Below the pieces are notes generated by a model that worked only from the letters and a program-made list of their open reading frames with translations, had not been told where the DNA came from and ran no database searches. A stretch of DNA of 64,000 nucleotides from CAJQGY01 sp964523375 (GTDB lineage Bacteria > Pseudomonadota > Gammaproteobacteria > Magnimaribacterales > D2472), in contig CAZFYG010000006.1 of assembly GCA_964523375.1 (NCBI GenBank), forward strand, positions 1-64,000, in the 5' to 3' direction. This document shows, piece by piece, positions 27,402 to 36,758 of the stretch. How positions within the stretch are numbered: position 1 is the stretch's first letter; each line of letters starts with the position of its first letter. A program made the position numbers and the translations under genes.

Positions 27402-28244
27402 ATGAGTGCATTATTACTTGATGGCAAAAAATTGGCATCAGAATCAGAAATTGACATAAAAAAACAAGTTCAAAGCCTTATAAGTAAAGGAGTTTTTCCA
27501 ACTCTTGCAACTATTCTGGTTGGAAATGACCCCGCCTCAGAGACTTATGTAAAAATGAAGAGGAATACTTGTGCCAGAGTTGGCATGAAGTCTATTGCAG
27601 TGGAACTAGATGACAATACAACTACTGCAGAGCTAATCAATCAAATTGACATTCTTAATCGTGATAAAAATATACATGGAATATTACTTCAACATCCTGT
27701 TCCAAGTCATATAGATGAGAGAGCTTGTTTTGATAAAATTTCTTTAGAGAAGGATGTTGATGGTGTGACCTGTCTTGGATTTGGAAATATGGCAATGGGC
27801 CAAGATGCTTATGGCTCTTGCACACCAGCTGGCATAATTCGATTAATTGAAAGCTATAATTTAGATGTTGAGGGGCTTAATGCTGTTGTTGTTGGAAGAA
27901 GCCCTATTCTAGGAAAACCAATGGCAATGATGCTTCTAAATAAAAATGCAACAGTAACTATTTGCCACTCAAGGACTAAAAACATTGAATCAATTATCAG
28001 CAATGCAGACCTAATAGTTGGTGCGGTAGGAATACCAAAGTTTATTCAAAAAAATTGGATAAAGAATAACTGTATAGTGATTGATGCTGGCTACCATCCT
28101 GATAAAAGTGGTGATATTGATCTTGATGGAGTAGAAGGAAGAGCTTCGGCGTTCACGCCAGTTCCAGGCGGTGTCGGCCCTATGACAATTAATACATTAA
28201 TACTGCATACTCTTCAATCAGCCATTAAAACAACTAATGATTAA
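27402..28244 (+). CDS. folD: Methylenetetrahydrofolate dehydrogenase / cyclohydrolase FolD
   Basis: A 280-residue bifunctional enzyme of one-carbon metabolism that converts 5,10-methylene-THF to 10-formyl-THF in two steps with NADP. The catalytic region carries the YVKMKRNTCARVG segment (Lys near residue 54). GILLQHPVP, the Rossmann motif VVGRSPILGKP and the terminal PGGVGPMTINTLI are diagnostic. Its product feeds the formyl transfers of purine synthesis, including PurN encoded in this window. It ends in a TTAA shared with the stop of the opposite DUF4389 gene. Confidence 0.97.
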   Translation: MSALLLDGKKLASESEIDIKKQVQSLISKGVFPTLATILVGNDPASETYVKMKRNTCARVGMKSIAVELDDNTTTAELINQIDILNRDKNIHGILLQHPVPSHIDERACFDKISLEKDVDGVTCLGFGNMAMGQDAYGSCTPAGIIRLIESYNLDVEGLNAVVVGRSPILGKPMAMMLLNKNATVTICHSRTKNIESIISNADLIVGAVGIPKFIQKNWIKNNCIVIDAGYHPDKSGDIDLDGVEGRASAFTPVPGGVGPMTINTLILHTLQSAIKTTND

Positions 28245-28600
28245 CTATTAGATTCGCTGGTTTCAGAAGGCTCAATATGGTCTGATTCTTCAATCTCTGC
28301 TTCAATTATTTCATTATCTGACACAACTTCTTCATCTTCTTTCTTAAATGGGAAAGGTTTTTCTTCTGTTGTAAACAGGAGAAATGCCAATGTATCATTC
28401 ACAAATTCTATTAAATGAGCATTAAAGTTAGCTATTGCAGTATTAGGTTTTGAGGTAAATAAAAAGAATAAGAACTGGATAAATGCTAGCCCAATTGAAA
28501 TAGATATTACAAAATTAATTGCGAATGCATAGCCAAGCATAAACAAGAATCTAATCCATTTACTTGTATTTAAAATCTCTTCTCTATCTATATTTTTCAT
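28241..28600 (-). CDS. DUF4389 family small membrane protein
   Basis: A 119-residue protein. A basic, helical N-terminus (REEILNTSKWIRFLFML) leads into two hydrophobic segments at about 17-50, then a conserved NAHLIEFVNDTLAFLLF stretch. The C-terminal third is strongly acidic (many Glu and Asp). This pattern matches DUF4389, a family of unknown function. It overlaps gpsA by four bases and is probably translated from the htpG-gpsA mRNA. Confidence 0.75.
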   Translation of the reverse strand: MKNIDREEILNTSKWIRFLFMLGYAFAINFVISISIGLAFIQFLFFLFTSKPNTAIANFNAHLIEFVNDTLAFLLFTTEEKPFPFKKEDEEVVSDNEIIEAEIEESDHIEPSETSESNS

Positions 28601-29634
28601 ATATTGTCCCTGTTAACAAATTCTACATCAATTTCATTGGAATTATTAACCAAATCGTCAATTAAAGTCTTAGGATTGACTCCGTTATGAATAATTTCAT
28701 ATAAAGAGTCTACAAGTGGCATATTTATATCTAAACGCATTGACTCATACCTAACAACATCCAGCGTTCTAGCTCCTTCGGCAACCTGGCCAACTGTTTC
28801 TTTTGCTTCATTAAGTTTTAACCCATTACCAAGGCTCACTCCGAGTTGAAAATTTCTTGAAAGTGATGATGTGCAGGTAGCAACAAGATCCCCCATACCC
28901 GCAAGTCCTAAGAATGTAATTGGATTGGCGCCTTTGGCAACAGCAAATCTGCTCATTTCTGCCATACTTCTTGTTAAGATTAGCCCTAAGGCGTTCTCAC
29001 CGACACCTAATGAGTCTGCAATACCACATATGATTGCATAAATATTTTTCAGCGCACCAGCAAGCTCCACACCGTAAATATCAGAGCTTGAATATATCTT
29101 AAAAGTATCTGAGGAGAGGATTTTTTTTGTGCACTCAAGTAAATCAATGTTCTTGCTTGCGATGACGGTGCCTGAAACTTTCTTTTCAGCTATTTCTTTA
29201 GCAAGATTTGGCCCGCTTAATACGCCTACGCTATTTGAGTTGTTAAAGCAAAGATGCTCGCTAATTAAATCAGTCATTGTTTTAAAGGGGTCATTTTTTA
29301 TACCCTTTGTACAGGAAATAATCTTTGTATTATTTGAAATTAACGGTTTTATTCTTATAACAATTGTTTCAAATATTGAGCTTGGAGTTGCAATAAAAAT
29401 GATAGATGCATTTTTCACTACACTCTCAAGATTATCAGATGCATTTATATTTTCTGATAACTTTAATTCAGGATGATATGAAGTATTTGCACCTTCTGAA
29501 TTAATTCTTAAAGCTTGTTCAGAATCTCTTACCCATAAAGATACTTTATTTCCGTTAGATGCTGCGATATTAGCAATAACAGTGCCAAAACTCCCTCCTC
29601 CAAGAACTGCAATACTCTGATTATCTAAATCCAT
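28597..29634 (-). CDS. gpsA: Glycerol-3-phosphate dehydrogenase [NAD(P)+]
   Basis: A 345-residue enzyme making sn-glycerol 3-phosphate from dihydroxyacetone phosphate for phospholipid synthesis. The Rossmann motif is VLGGGSFGTVIA near residue 10. SGPNLAKEIA, the catalytic Lys region ELAGALKNIYAI and GLAGMGDLVATC are typical. Its ATG overlaps the htpG stop as TAATG. It lies in an htpG-gpsA-DUF4389 series. Confidence 0.96.
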   Translation of the reverse strand: MDLDNQSIAVLGGGSFGTVIANIAASNGNKVSLWVRDSEQALRINSEGANTSYHPELKLSENINASDNLESVVKNASIIFIATPSSIFETIVIRIKPLISNNTKIISCTKGIKNDPFKTMTDLISEHLCFNNSNSVGVLSGPNLAKEIAEKKVSGTVIASKNIDLLECTKKILSSDTFKIYSSSDIYGVELAGALKNIYAIICGIADSLGVGENALGLILTRSMAEMSRFAVAKGANPITFLGLAGMGDLVATCTSSLSRNFQLGVSLGNGLKLNEAKETVGQVAEGARTLDVVRYESMRLDINMPLVDSLYEIIHNGVNPKTLIDDLVNNSNEIDVEFVNRDNI

Positions 29635-31457
29635 TATGATAGATATTTATCAAGCTGCCTTAGATATTTAGCCGGATCTTTTGGAGACCCACCTTCCGCT
29701 ATAACTGCATAATCATATAGAAAATCAACAAACAAATTAAATTGTTTGCCTTTTAAATCCTTCAGCCTCTTTGAAAGTTTATGCTTTAGGTTAATTTCAA
29801 ATATAGGTTTGTACTCACCAAGATCTTGGCCAGATGCTTCAAGAATTTTTCTTAACTGTGCACCTGGTTCATTGTTTGGCAGTCTTAAGCAAGATGCTGA
29901 GTCAACAAGCCTTGAGCTAATTGCAACGTCGGACACTCTATCCTCAAGTTGCTTTTGAATTTTTCCTATAAAATCTTGATCAGATTCTGATATTTCAGGC
30001 TTAGAGTCAAATTCCTGAATGTCCTTAGCAACATTCACTAACTCTTTGCCTTTGTACACCATTAGTGTGGCCATGAGCCACTCATCTATTCTATCTGTTA
30101 AAAGAAGGACCTCTTTATTTTCATTTTTGAGACCTTCTATGTGAGGTGAGTTCATTGCCGCTTCAAATGTATCTGCAACACAATAATAAATCTTATCTTG
30201 ATCATCAGAAGCTCTTTCTAGATAGGAATCTAATGTTTGATCTGGAGTTGGGTTACTATTTTCAGTAGAAGAAAATAACATCAAGCTAGATACTAATTCT
30301 TTGTTTTCTAAATCTTCAGCAGGGCCTTCCTTAAGCACCAAACCATACTCTTTCCAAAAATTCTGATAATTCTCAAAATCATCTGTTTTTAATTTCTTCA
30401 AGCTATCAAGCAATCTTTTGGTAATCCCTTTTCTAATGGTATCTACCAAGACATGATCTTGTAGTATTTCACGAGAAACATTTAAAGGCAGATCACTTGT
30501 ATCAATAATGCCTCTGACAAATCTTAAATAAAGTGGAAGAAAGTGGCTTGCATCATCCATTATGAAGACTCTTTGTATATAAAGCTTAACTCCCCTAGGT
30601 GACTCTCTATTCCATAAATCATAGGGAGGCTTTTTAGGTATATATAGAAGATTCGAGTACTCATTCTTACCCTCAACTTTGTTGTGAACCCACATCAAAG
30701 GCTCATCTTGGTCAAAAGAAATGAATTTATAAAAATCTTTATATTCTTGTTCTTTGATAGATCTTTTAGGTTTTAGCCATAGCGCTTCGGCCTCATTCAC
30801 ACGCTGCGACTCTCCATCGCCATCGATTATATTTAGTGGAAAGTTTATATATTGTGAATACTTCTCTAGTAAAAACTTTACTCTTCCTGGTTCTGAGAAT
30901 TCTTTTGACTCCTCATTTAAGTAAATAATTATATCGGTACCATTAGATGATTTTTCAATTTCTTTGAGCTTGTATTTTTCTTCACCTGTGCTTTCCCACA
31001 TAACTCCTATATCAGATTGCTCATGAGCAGACTTTGAACAAACCTGAACTTTGTCTGCAACCATAAAAACTGAGTAGAAACCTACACCAAATTGACCTAT
31101 TAAGTTAGAGTCTTTGCGCTTGTCACCACTTATATTCTCAAGGAAATTTGCTGTTCCAGACCTAGCTATGGTTCCAATGTTACTAACGACCTCCTCCTCA
31201 TTCATGCCAATACCGTTGTCTGAAATAATAATTTTATTATCATTTGTATCAATTGTTATATCGATTTTAAGATTCTTGTTGAACGAGGAAAGCTTCTCGT
31301 CGCCAACGGATTCAAATCGTAATTTATCAAGAGCATCTGATGCATTTGATACAAGTTCTCTAATGAAAATTTCTTTATTAGAGTAAAGGGAGTGAATCAT
31401 CAGCTTTAAAAGCTGCTTTGTCTCAGTCTGAAATATTCTAGTTTTTGTTTTAGCCAT
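29634..31457 (-). CDS. htpG: Hsp90-family chaperone HtpG
   Basis: A 607-residue chaperone, slightly shorter than E. coli HtpG (624). The N-terminal GHKL ATPase shows [15 protein letters not shown] (the ATP-binding Glu/Asn helix), DNGIGM and GQFGVGFYS. The middle domain has [15 protein letters not shown] with the conserved Arg, and the C-terminal dimerisation domain is complete. A good ribosome site (AAGGAAA) precedes the ATG. It assists late folding of client proteins in the cytoplasm. Confidence 0.97.
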
Positions 31458-31517
31458 ATTTATTTCCTTAGGTATATAAAGTAATTAAGTATTAATTGGG
31501 AAAATTCAAGCTTGAGC

Positions 31518-31925
31518 TTATGAATTTATTATCCTTACTAGCTGTGTAAGGGATATGAGAAGAATGATAATGGTGTTAGCAACACTCAAGTTATGCATCC
31601 ATTTAAATAAATTATCCCAACCCCTGTCTCGAGCAAAATTAGTAATAGGGATAATCGCATAGCCAATAAAGGCTAAGATTGAAATTGATAAAGCCATGTA
31701 GAGGTCAAATAGCTCAAACCATAAAAATGATATCAGGCTTGAAATTAAAGAAATTAGTAAGATCAATAAATAGTATCTAGGGAATATTTTTCTTAAAAAC
31801 TTTGATGCACTCTCATCATCAAGCACCTTAAATACAACTGGTGCTGTCAGTAAAACTTGAGCAAATATAATTCCAAGTACTAAAGAGTAGCTTAGGATTA
31901 GAAGACTTAATATTATTATATTCAT
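31518..31925 (-). CDS. DUF4149 family membrane protein
   Basis: A 135-residue protein with four predicted transmembrane helices. The pattern of an N-terminal helix followed by an APVVF segment, FLRKIFPRYYLL and a late R-W-LH-like motif (KWMHNLSVANT) matches DUF4149, related to eukaryotic TMEM205. Function is unknown. The ATG lies only seven bases after the CCA of tRNA-Asp, with no Shine-Dalgarno sequence, so translation must start on a processed, almost leaderless RNA or on the unprocessed precursor. Confidence 0.72.
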   Translation of the reverse strand: MNIIILSLLILSYSLVLGIIFAQVLLTAPVVFKVLDDESASKFLRKIFPRYYLLILLISLISSLISFLWFELFDLYMALSISILAFIGYAIIPITNFARDRGWDNLFKWMHNLSVANTIIILLISLTQLVRIINS

Positions 31926-31932
31926 ATTAAAA

Positions 31933-32007
31933 TGGCGGTCCGACGGGGAATCGAACCCCGAACACCGCCGTGACAGGGCGGAATTATAACCGTTTAACTA
32001 CCAGACC
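31933..32007 (-). tRNA. tRNA-Asp (anticodon GTC)
   Basis: 75 bases with CCA encoded and discriminator G. Acceptor stem GGTCTGG / TCGGACC contains two G-T pairs; anticodon loop CTGTCAC on CCGCC / GGCGG; T arm CGGGG-TTCGATT-CCCCG. The D loop is short. It follows tRNA-Val(TAC) by 54 bases. Confidence 0.96.
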
Positions 32008-32061
32008 ACTAAACCGTTGAGATGAATAATATCTATTTTAGATAAAAGTGCAACCCAAAAA

Positions 32062-32138
32062 TGGTGGGTGATGACAGGTTCGAACTGCCGACCCTCTCGG
32101 TGTAAACGAGATGCTCTACCAAACTGAGCTAATCACCC
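32062..32138 (-). tRNA. tRNA-Val (anticodon TAC)
   Basis: Acceptor GGGTGAT / ATCACCC, discriminator A, CCA encoded; anticodon loop TTTACAC with normal U33 on stem TCTCG / CGAGA; T arm GGCAG-TTCGAAC-CTGTC. With a modified U34 it could read all four valine codons. Confidence 0.97.
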
Positions 32139-32184
32139 CACTATGTTCATAGCTTTTTTTATAAATAGCCATAAACTATAGAGC

Positions 32185-32212
32185 ATTATAGAAACCTTAT
32201 TTATTTTGTCTA
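32185..32212 (-). promoter_or_regulatory. Predicted promoter of the tRNA-Val / tRNA-Asp / DUF4149 unit
   Basis: TAGACA (32207-32212) and TATAAT (32185-32190) on the minus strand are spaced by 16 bases. The -35 hexamer is identical to that predicted for the TonB-dependent receptor. The leader before tRNA-Val would be about 40 bases. Confidence 0.55.
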
Positions 32213-32257
32213 TTGTTTTTTTATGATCTAATATATTTTGGATAGACTATATTTAAG

Positions 32258-33139
32258 CTACTTTTTAGCAATATTTAATCTTGCTAAATATATGCCAAAC
32301 AGAGCTATAAATATAAATACTAATTGCGAAGTGTTAATCAACTCATTAAAAATATATGCAGCTAAAATCGTAGCCGTTAATGGTTGAAGTAAAAGTCCTA
32401 TTGATCCATCAGATGCTGAAATATTAGATATACCATATGTTATTAAAAACTGACCTCCAAATTGACACAATAAGGCAAGCAACAATAAATTAGTCCATTC
32501 AAATTTTGTTGAAGGCATGGATAAGCCCGACTCAATAAAGGCAAATGGCAAAGAAAATAAACAACAAAAAAAAGTTGTATAAAAGATTACAGTTAAAGAG
32601 CTTTCTTTACCAAGTCTTGATATGACAAGAAGATAAATTGCATAAAAGAAGGCTGCAAGCAAACACATTAGATCTCCAATAACTTTTCCATTAGCATAGT
32701 TGTTAGAAAAAAATATTAGTCCTACTATTCCTGCATATGTTATTAAAAATGAGATTAAAAAATTTTTCTCTAAACGCTGTTTAAAAATAAGGAATGTCAG
32801 AAATGCAACAAAAATAGGCGCGGAATTAATAATAATTGTTGCATTAGATACAGAAGTTATTCCCATGCTCCAATGCCATAAGATCAAATCAATAGTGAAC
32901 CCTGCTGACGCTATTGCTGTATAAATAATTGTAGATTTATTTCGTACCTTGAATGAAAACCTTTTGTTAATAAATAAATTTAAAAGTACAAGAAAAGGAA
33001 GTGTTAAGAGCATTCTGTAAAAAAGTATCCACGACGGTGATAAATCACTCCATTTAACAAAAATTGGAGCAAAGCCAATTAAAGTCGCCCCTAATGCAAG
33101 TAATAAAAAGTAATTAGCTCGATGAATATTGAAAAGCAT
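32258..33139 (-). CDS. EamA/DMT-family transporter
   Basis: A 293-residue inner-membrane protein with ten hydrophobic segments arranged as two EamA repeats of five. Family traits are GFAPIFVKWSDLSPSWILFYRM in helices 1-2 and the repeat end (LLQPLTATILAAYIF) in the second half. Relatives export or import amino acids and other metabolites; no substrate can be assigned. It is divergent from xseA with 16 bases between start codons. Confidence 0.88.
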   Translation of the reverse strand: MLFNIHRANYFLLLALGATLIGFAPIFVKWSDLSPSWILFYRMLLTLPFLVLLNLFINKRFSFKVRNKSTIIYTAIASAGFTIDLILWHWSMGITSVSNATIIINSAPIFVAFLTFLIFKQRLEKNFLISFLITYAGIVGLIFFSNNYANGKVIGDLMCLLAAFFYAIYLLVISRLGKESSLTVIFYTTFFCCLFSLPFAFIESGLSMPSTKFEWTNLLLLALLCQFGGQFLITYGISNISASDGSIGLLLQPLTATILAAYIFNELINTSQLVFIFIALFGIYLARLNIAKK

Positions 33140-33143
33140 AAAG

Positions 33144-33149
33144 TATAAT
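33144..33149 (+). promoter_or_regulatory. Candidate -10 element for leaderless xseA
   Basis: A consensus TATAAT is followed by CGTTGA and the xseA ATG at 33156. The distance places the transcription start at the start codon. No Shine-Dalgarno sequence exists in the 16-base divergent gap. Confidence 0.45.
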
Positions 33150-33155
33150 CGTTGA

Positions 33156-34520
33156 ATGGATCAAAGCATTGTAGAACAGAATAATGAAATTATCTCAGTA
33201 AGTGAATTAAATAATGCTGCTAAAAGACTTCTAGAACATAACTTTAATAACGTTTCTGTGCTGGGAGAAATATCCAACCTGTCTCAGCCTTCATCTGGTC
33301 ATATTTATTTCTCTTTAAAAGATGAAAGTGGATCAATTCGATGTGCAATGTTTAGAAATGCTAACTCTAGGCTTAAATTTTCTCCAAAAAATGGAGACAA
33401 ATGCATACTTACTGGTCAAGTAAGCATTTATGCTGCAAGAGGTGATTATCAATTAATAGCAAAATCAATGCGTTTAGCCGGAGCCGGTGATTTGATGCAG
33501 CAATTTGAGATGCTTAAAAATAAATTAGATACCGAAGGCTTGTTTGATTTAACAAAAAAAATGCCTTTTCCAAGATTCCCAAAACATATTTGTATTGTTA
33601 CCTCCTCATCAACAGCTGCATTTCAGGATATTCTTTCCTCACTGAAAAGAAGATGCCCTTTTGCTAATATTTCTATAAGCGAAGCAGTGGTTCAAGGGGA
33701 CTCTGCTTCAAAAACAATTATTAGCGCTCTTAAAAGAATTCAAAAATTTAATGAATTAAATAATGATAAAGTTGATGCTGTGATAATTACTCGTGGTGGT
33801 GGGTCTATAGAGGATTTATGGTGTTTTAATAACGAGGATTTGGCAAGGGCCATATATAACTTTGAGATTCCAATCATTTCTGGAGTTGGCCATGAGATTG
33901 ATTTTACAATCACTGACTTCGTAGCGGATATGAGAGCGCCTACTCCAACTGCTGCAGCTGAAATAATAACCGAAGATTATTTTAGGCTGAGTGATATATT
34001 AAACAATCTCCAGGATGATTGTATCTCAAGGCATGGTGCATTGATTGAAAGGAAGGAGAAGTCTCTTCAGTTGCTTAAAGCTAATCTTAAAAACCCAGTC
34101 TCTATTTTAAGAGAAAAAATACAAAAAATTGATAATTTAGAGCTGCAAATGAAAAGGTCTCTAAAAAGCTCTGTTTACAAAAGCGCTCAAGATCTTAAAT
34201 TTCTTACAAAGGTGCTACAAGAAAGAGCTCCTGCAAACCTTATAAAAAAACTGTTGGAAAAAACTAATTCTTATTATCAAACTCTTCATGTAAATATGAA
34301 AAATATTTCTGTTTCAAAAAAATACAGAGTTGATCAAATTCAAAAAAACCTTCAAATACTTAATCCTTTAGCAATATTAAATAGAGGATATTCAATTATC
34401 CAGAATAAAGATGGTGAAGCAGTGAAAGCTAGCTCAAGTGTAAAATTAGGTGAAGAGGTTCTTGCAAGATTTGGAACGGGTTCAGCAAAGTTAAAAATTC
34501 AAGAAATTGAAGATGATTAA
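33156..34520 (+). CDS. xseA: Exodeoxyribonuclease VII large subunit
   Basis: A 454-residue protein. The N-terminal OB-fold is clear (VLGEISNLSQPSSGHIYFSLKD, about residues 35-56), then the catalytic domain with FPRFPKHICIVTS, the GGGS nucleotide-like loop (ITRGGGSIEDLW), GVGHEIDFTI and DMRAPTPTAAAE. A long coiled-coil follows that binds the small subunits, and the C-terminus closes with LNRGYSII. With XseB it degrades single-stranded DNA from both ends. xseB is not in the window. It overlaps the following peptidase gene by eight bases. Confidence 0.95.
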   Translation: MDQSIVEQNNEIISVSELNNAAKRLLEHNFNNVSVLGEISNLSQPSSGHIYFSLKDESGSIRCAMFRNANSRLKFSPKNGDKCILTGQVSIYAARGDYQLIAKSMRLAGAGDLMQQFEMLKNKLDTEGLFDLTKKMPFPRFPKHICIVTSSSTAAFQDILSSLKRRCPFANISISEAVVQGDSASKTIISALKRIQKFNELNNDKVDAVIITRGGGSIEDLWCFNNEDLARAIYNFEIPIISGVGHEIDFTITDFVADMRAPTPTAAAEIITEDYFRLSDILNNLQDDCISRHGALIERKEKSLQLLKANLKNPVSILREKIQKIDNLELQMKRSLKSSVYKSAQDLKFLTKVLQERAPANLIKKLLEKTNSYYQTLHVNMKNISVSKKYRVDQIQKNLQILNPLAILNRGYSIIQNKDGEAVKASSSVKLGEEVLARFGTGSAKLKIQEIEDD

Positions 34521-35307
34521 AAAAATATTTCTTCTAATTTGCATTTCATTTAGTTTTACAATTTTTGCAGAAAATAAAATTATTGGTATATCGGGTGAAA
34601 TTATCATCTCGCCTTTGTCTAAAATTAATTCTGACAGTGAACAAGTTTTGTATGCAGAATATGATGGAATAAGGTATGCAATCATTGGTATGCCCTATTC
34701 TCATAAAGAAAAAATTATAAGTATTGGAAATAGTAAAATTACCATACTCCCAAAAGATTATGGTGAATCTAGAATTAACATAACTGATTCATCCAAGGTC
34801 ATGTTGAGCAAAGAGAATGCCGCAAGGGCAACAAAAGAGGCGCTTTTAATCAAAAAAAATATTGCTTTATATTCTCATAAGTCTTTATCAGATCTAGACT
34901 TTAACTTGCCTGTAGACGGTATTATTTCAAGCAGATTTGGGAAGAAAAGATATATAAACGATATCCCTAGATCACCACACATGGCGCTTGATATTGCCGC
35001 ACCAAAGGGAACTTCTATCTTTTCACCATCTGATGGCAAGGTAGTTCTTGTTGGTGATTTTTTCTATGGTGGTAAGTATGTATTGCTCGACCATGGCATG
35101 GGTCTGCTAACCTCATATAGCCACATGAGTGAGATTCTTGTTGAAGAAGGTATGATAATTATAAAAGGTCAAGAAATTGGCTTGGTTGGCTCAACCGGAA
35201 GGGTTACCGGACCACATCTTCATTGGACTGTTTATCTAAATAAAGAAAGGGTTAATCCTGAATTATTCTTAAATAAAAATATTATTACAACAATTTCTGA
35301 TCTCTAA
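34513..35307 (+). CDS. M23 (LytM-like) peptidase, secreted
   Basis: A 264-residue protein with a Sec signal ending in IFAEN. The C-terminal LytM domain contains the zinc ligands HMALD, then YSHMS and the terminal HLHW near residue 238, with the usual GSTGRVTGPHLHW context. All metal ligands are present, so an active endopeptidase cutting peptide cross-links of peptidoglycan is likely. The ATG at 34513 overlaps the xseA end as ATGATTAA; a TTG two codons earlier is possible. Confidence 0.88.
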   Translation: MIKKIFLLICISFSFTIFAENKIIGISGEIIISPLSKINSDSEQVLYAEYDGIRYAIIGMPYSHKEKIISIGNSKITILPKDYGESRINITDSSKVMLSKENAARATKEALLIKKNIALYSHKSLSDLDFNLPVDGIISSRFGKKRYINDIPRSPHMALDIAAPKGTSIFSPSDGKVVLVGDFFYGGKYVLLDHGMGLLTSYSHMSEILVEEGMIIIKGQEIGLVGSTGRVTGPHLHWTVYLNKERVNPELFLNKNIITTISDL

Positions 35308-35743
35308 CCTCAGAAAGAATTACATTGAGGGTTTCAGCTGTTTGTGGCTTGAACAATGATTTAACAACAACCCCTTCTGTGCTAATAAAATATGTAGCAG
35401 GTAGTGTCTGTGGAGATTCCATACCCCAAATATCTCCAGGATATGTCAACATAGAAGGTATATCGACACCAAACCTTTTTATCTGTGGATCAAGATCTTC
35501 TATATCTAGTTGATCAAAATTAAATGCATAAACATTTATATCTTTATTTTGATTAGCAAACTCAACTAACTCTGGCATTTCCTTCAGACATGGTGGACAC
35601 CAATCAGCCCAGTAGTTAATTACCAACCATGACTCAGTTAGTTTGGGCAGTGATGTATTGTCTCCATTATGAACTTCGATATCATTTTTCTGACATCCAA
35701 TTAAACACAATATACATAATGAAGATATAATTAAGTTTTTCAT
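35285..35743 (-). CDS. TlpA-like thioredoxin-fold lipoprotein
   Basis: A 152-residue protein with a lipoprotein signal ending in LCLIGC (Cys about residue 17) and a periplasmic TlpA/ResA-type thioredoxin domain with active site WCPPC (about residues 48-52) and cis-Pro segment TLPATYF. It probably reduces disulfides in the envelope, for example in cytochrome c maturation. The start is MKNLI at 35743; an ATG three codons earlier is possible. It overlaps the M23 peptidase gene by 23 bases, tail to tail. Confidence 0.85.
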   Translation of the reverse strand: MKNLIISSLCILCLIGCQKNDIEVHNGDNTSLPKLTESWLVINYWADWCPPCLKEMPELVEFANQNKDINVYAFNFDQLDIEDLDPQIKRFGVDIPSMLTYPGDIWGMESPQTLPATYFISTEGVVVKSLFKPQTAETLNVILSEVRDQKLL

Positions 35744-35772
35744 ACAAATCATTTTAAACTAAAGTTTTATAT

Positions 35773-36369
35773 ATGGATAAGAGATTTTTATTAATATTGT
35801 TTTATTCCACTTCTGGTTCAACCAAAAAGCTAGCGCATGCAATAGCTGATGGTGCGGAAGAGACTGGAATGAAAGTAAAGATAAGGACTGTTCCAAGAAT
35901 TTCATCTAATATTGAAAAAATAGAACCATCTGTTCCGGTTGAGAATGAAATTTATTGCAGTAAAGAAGATCTCATTGAATGCTCAGGGTTAGCTATTGGA
36001 TCTCCAACAAGATTTGGTTCGATGGCATCGTCCTTAAAATATTTTTTAGATTCTACTGGAGATATTTGGGCTACAAATCAACTTGAAGACAAGCCTGGGC
36101 TTGCATTTACATCTACTGGCTCAATGCACGGAGGCCAAGAAATAACTTTGTATAACTTAATAACATTTATGCTGCATCATGGAATGATAATTCAAGGAAC
36201 TCCCTACTCCTTCAATGAGCTTAATGACACTAAATCAGGTGGAACACCTTATGGGCCGTCACATGTTGAGAGTTTTAATTCTAGCTCAGAACTAACACCA
36301 CATGAGTATCAAATAGCTAAAAAATCAGGGGCAAGACTGGCTAATCAAATTATAAAGATGACTAAATGA
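35773..36369 (+). CDS. wrbA: WrbA-type NAD(P)H:quinone oxidoreductase / flavodoxin-like protein
   Basis: A 198-residue flavoprotein. The FMN phosphate loop is YSTSGSTKKLA near residue 12. GSPTRFGSMASSLKYFLD, the FTSTGSMHGGQE loop and a GGTPYGPSHV segment are diagnostic of WrbA. It performs two-electron reduction of quinones and protects against oxidative stress. It overlaps the DUF2069 gene by four bases (ATGA), a pairing common in gammaproteobacteria. Confidence 0.9.
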   Translation: MDKRFLLILFYSTSGSTKKLAHAIADGAEETGMKVKIRTVPRISSNIEKIEPSVPVENEIYCSKEDLIECSGLAIGSPTRFGSMASSLKYFLDSTGDIWATNQLEDKPGLAFTSTGSMHGGQEITLYNLITFMLHHGMIIQGTPYSFNELNDTKSGGTPYGPSHVESFNSSSELTPHEYQIAKKSGARLANQIIKMTK

Positions 36370-36701
36370 GTCTTTCTTTAAATAAATATAAAAATATAAC
36401 AATCTGCTTATCTTTTTTGCTGATAATTACTAAGTTTTTAATATATACGACAGGAAGGATTAGTCTTTTAACATTTATTATCTGGTCTATACCAATAGCA
36501 ATATTTATAGTTAAGGCGGCAATAAATTCGGCAAAAGCCTATCAAGTTTTTTGTTTTATCTTGTTAATCTATTTTCTATTTGTTTCTTTAAGAGTTTTTG
36601 GAATGACTTTATTTTATATAGATTTGTTTGAGCTGATTCTTATAATATATCTTTTTATTCATTGCTTGTTTGGCCCTAGGAAAATTAACACTGTAAAGTA
36701 A
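36366..36701 (+). CDS. DUF2069 family membrane protein
   Basis: A 111-residue protein with three or four hydrophobic helices and almost no soluble parts. Size, topology and position directly after wrbA agree with DUF2069, a family of unknown function. The start overlaps the wrbA stop, so the two are translationally coupled. Confidence 0.7.
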   Translation: MSLSLNKYKNITICLSFLLIITKFLIYTTGRISLLTFIIWSIPIAIFIVKAAINSAKAYQVFCFILLIYFLFVSLRVFGMTLFYIDLFELILIIYLFIHCLFGPRKINTVK

Positions 36702-36758
36702 CCTTTACATTTAATATCTCTTACATTATCATTTGTTCACAATTTTATGGAGTTATAA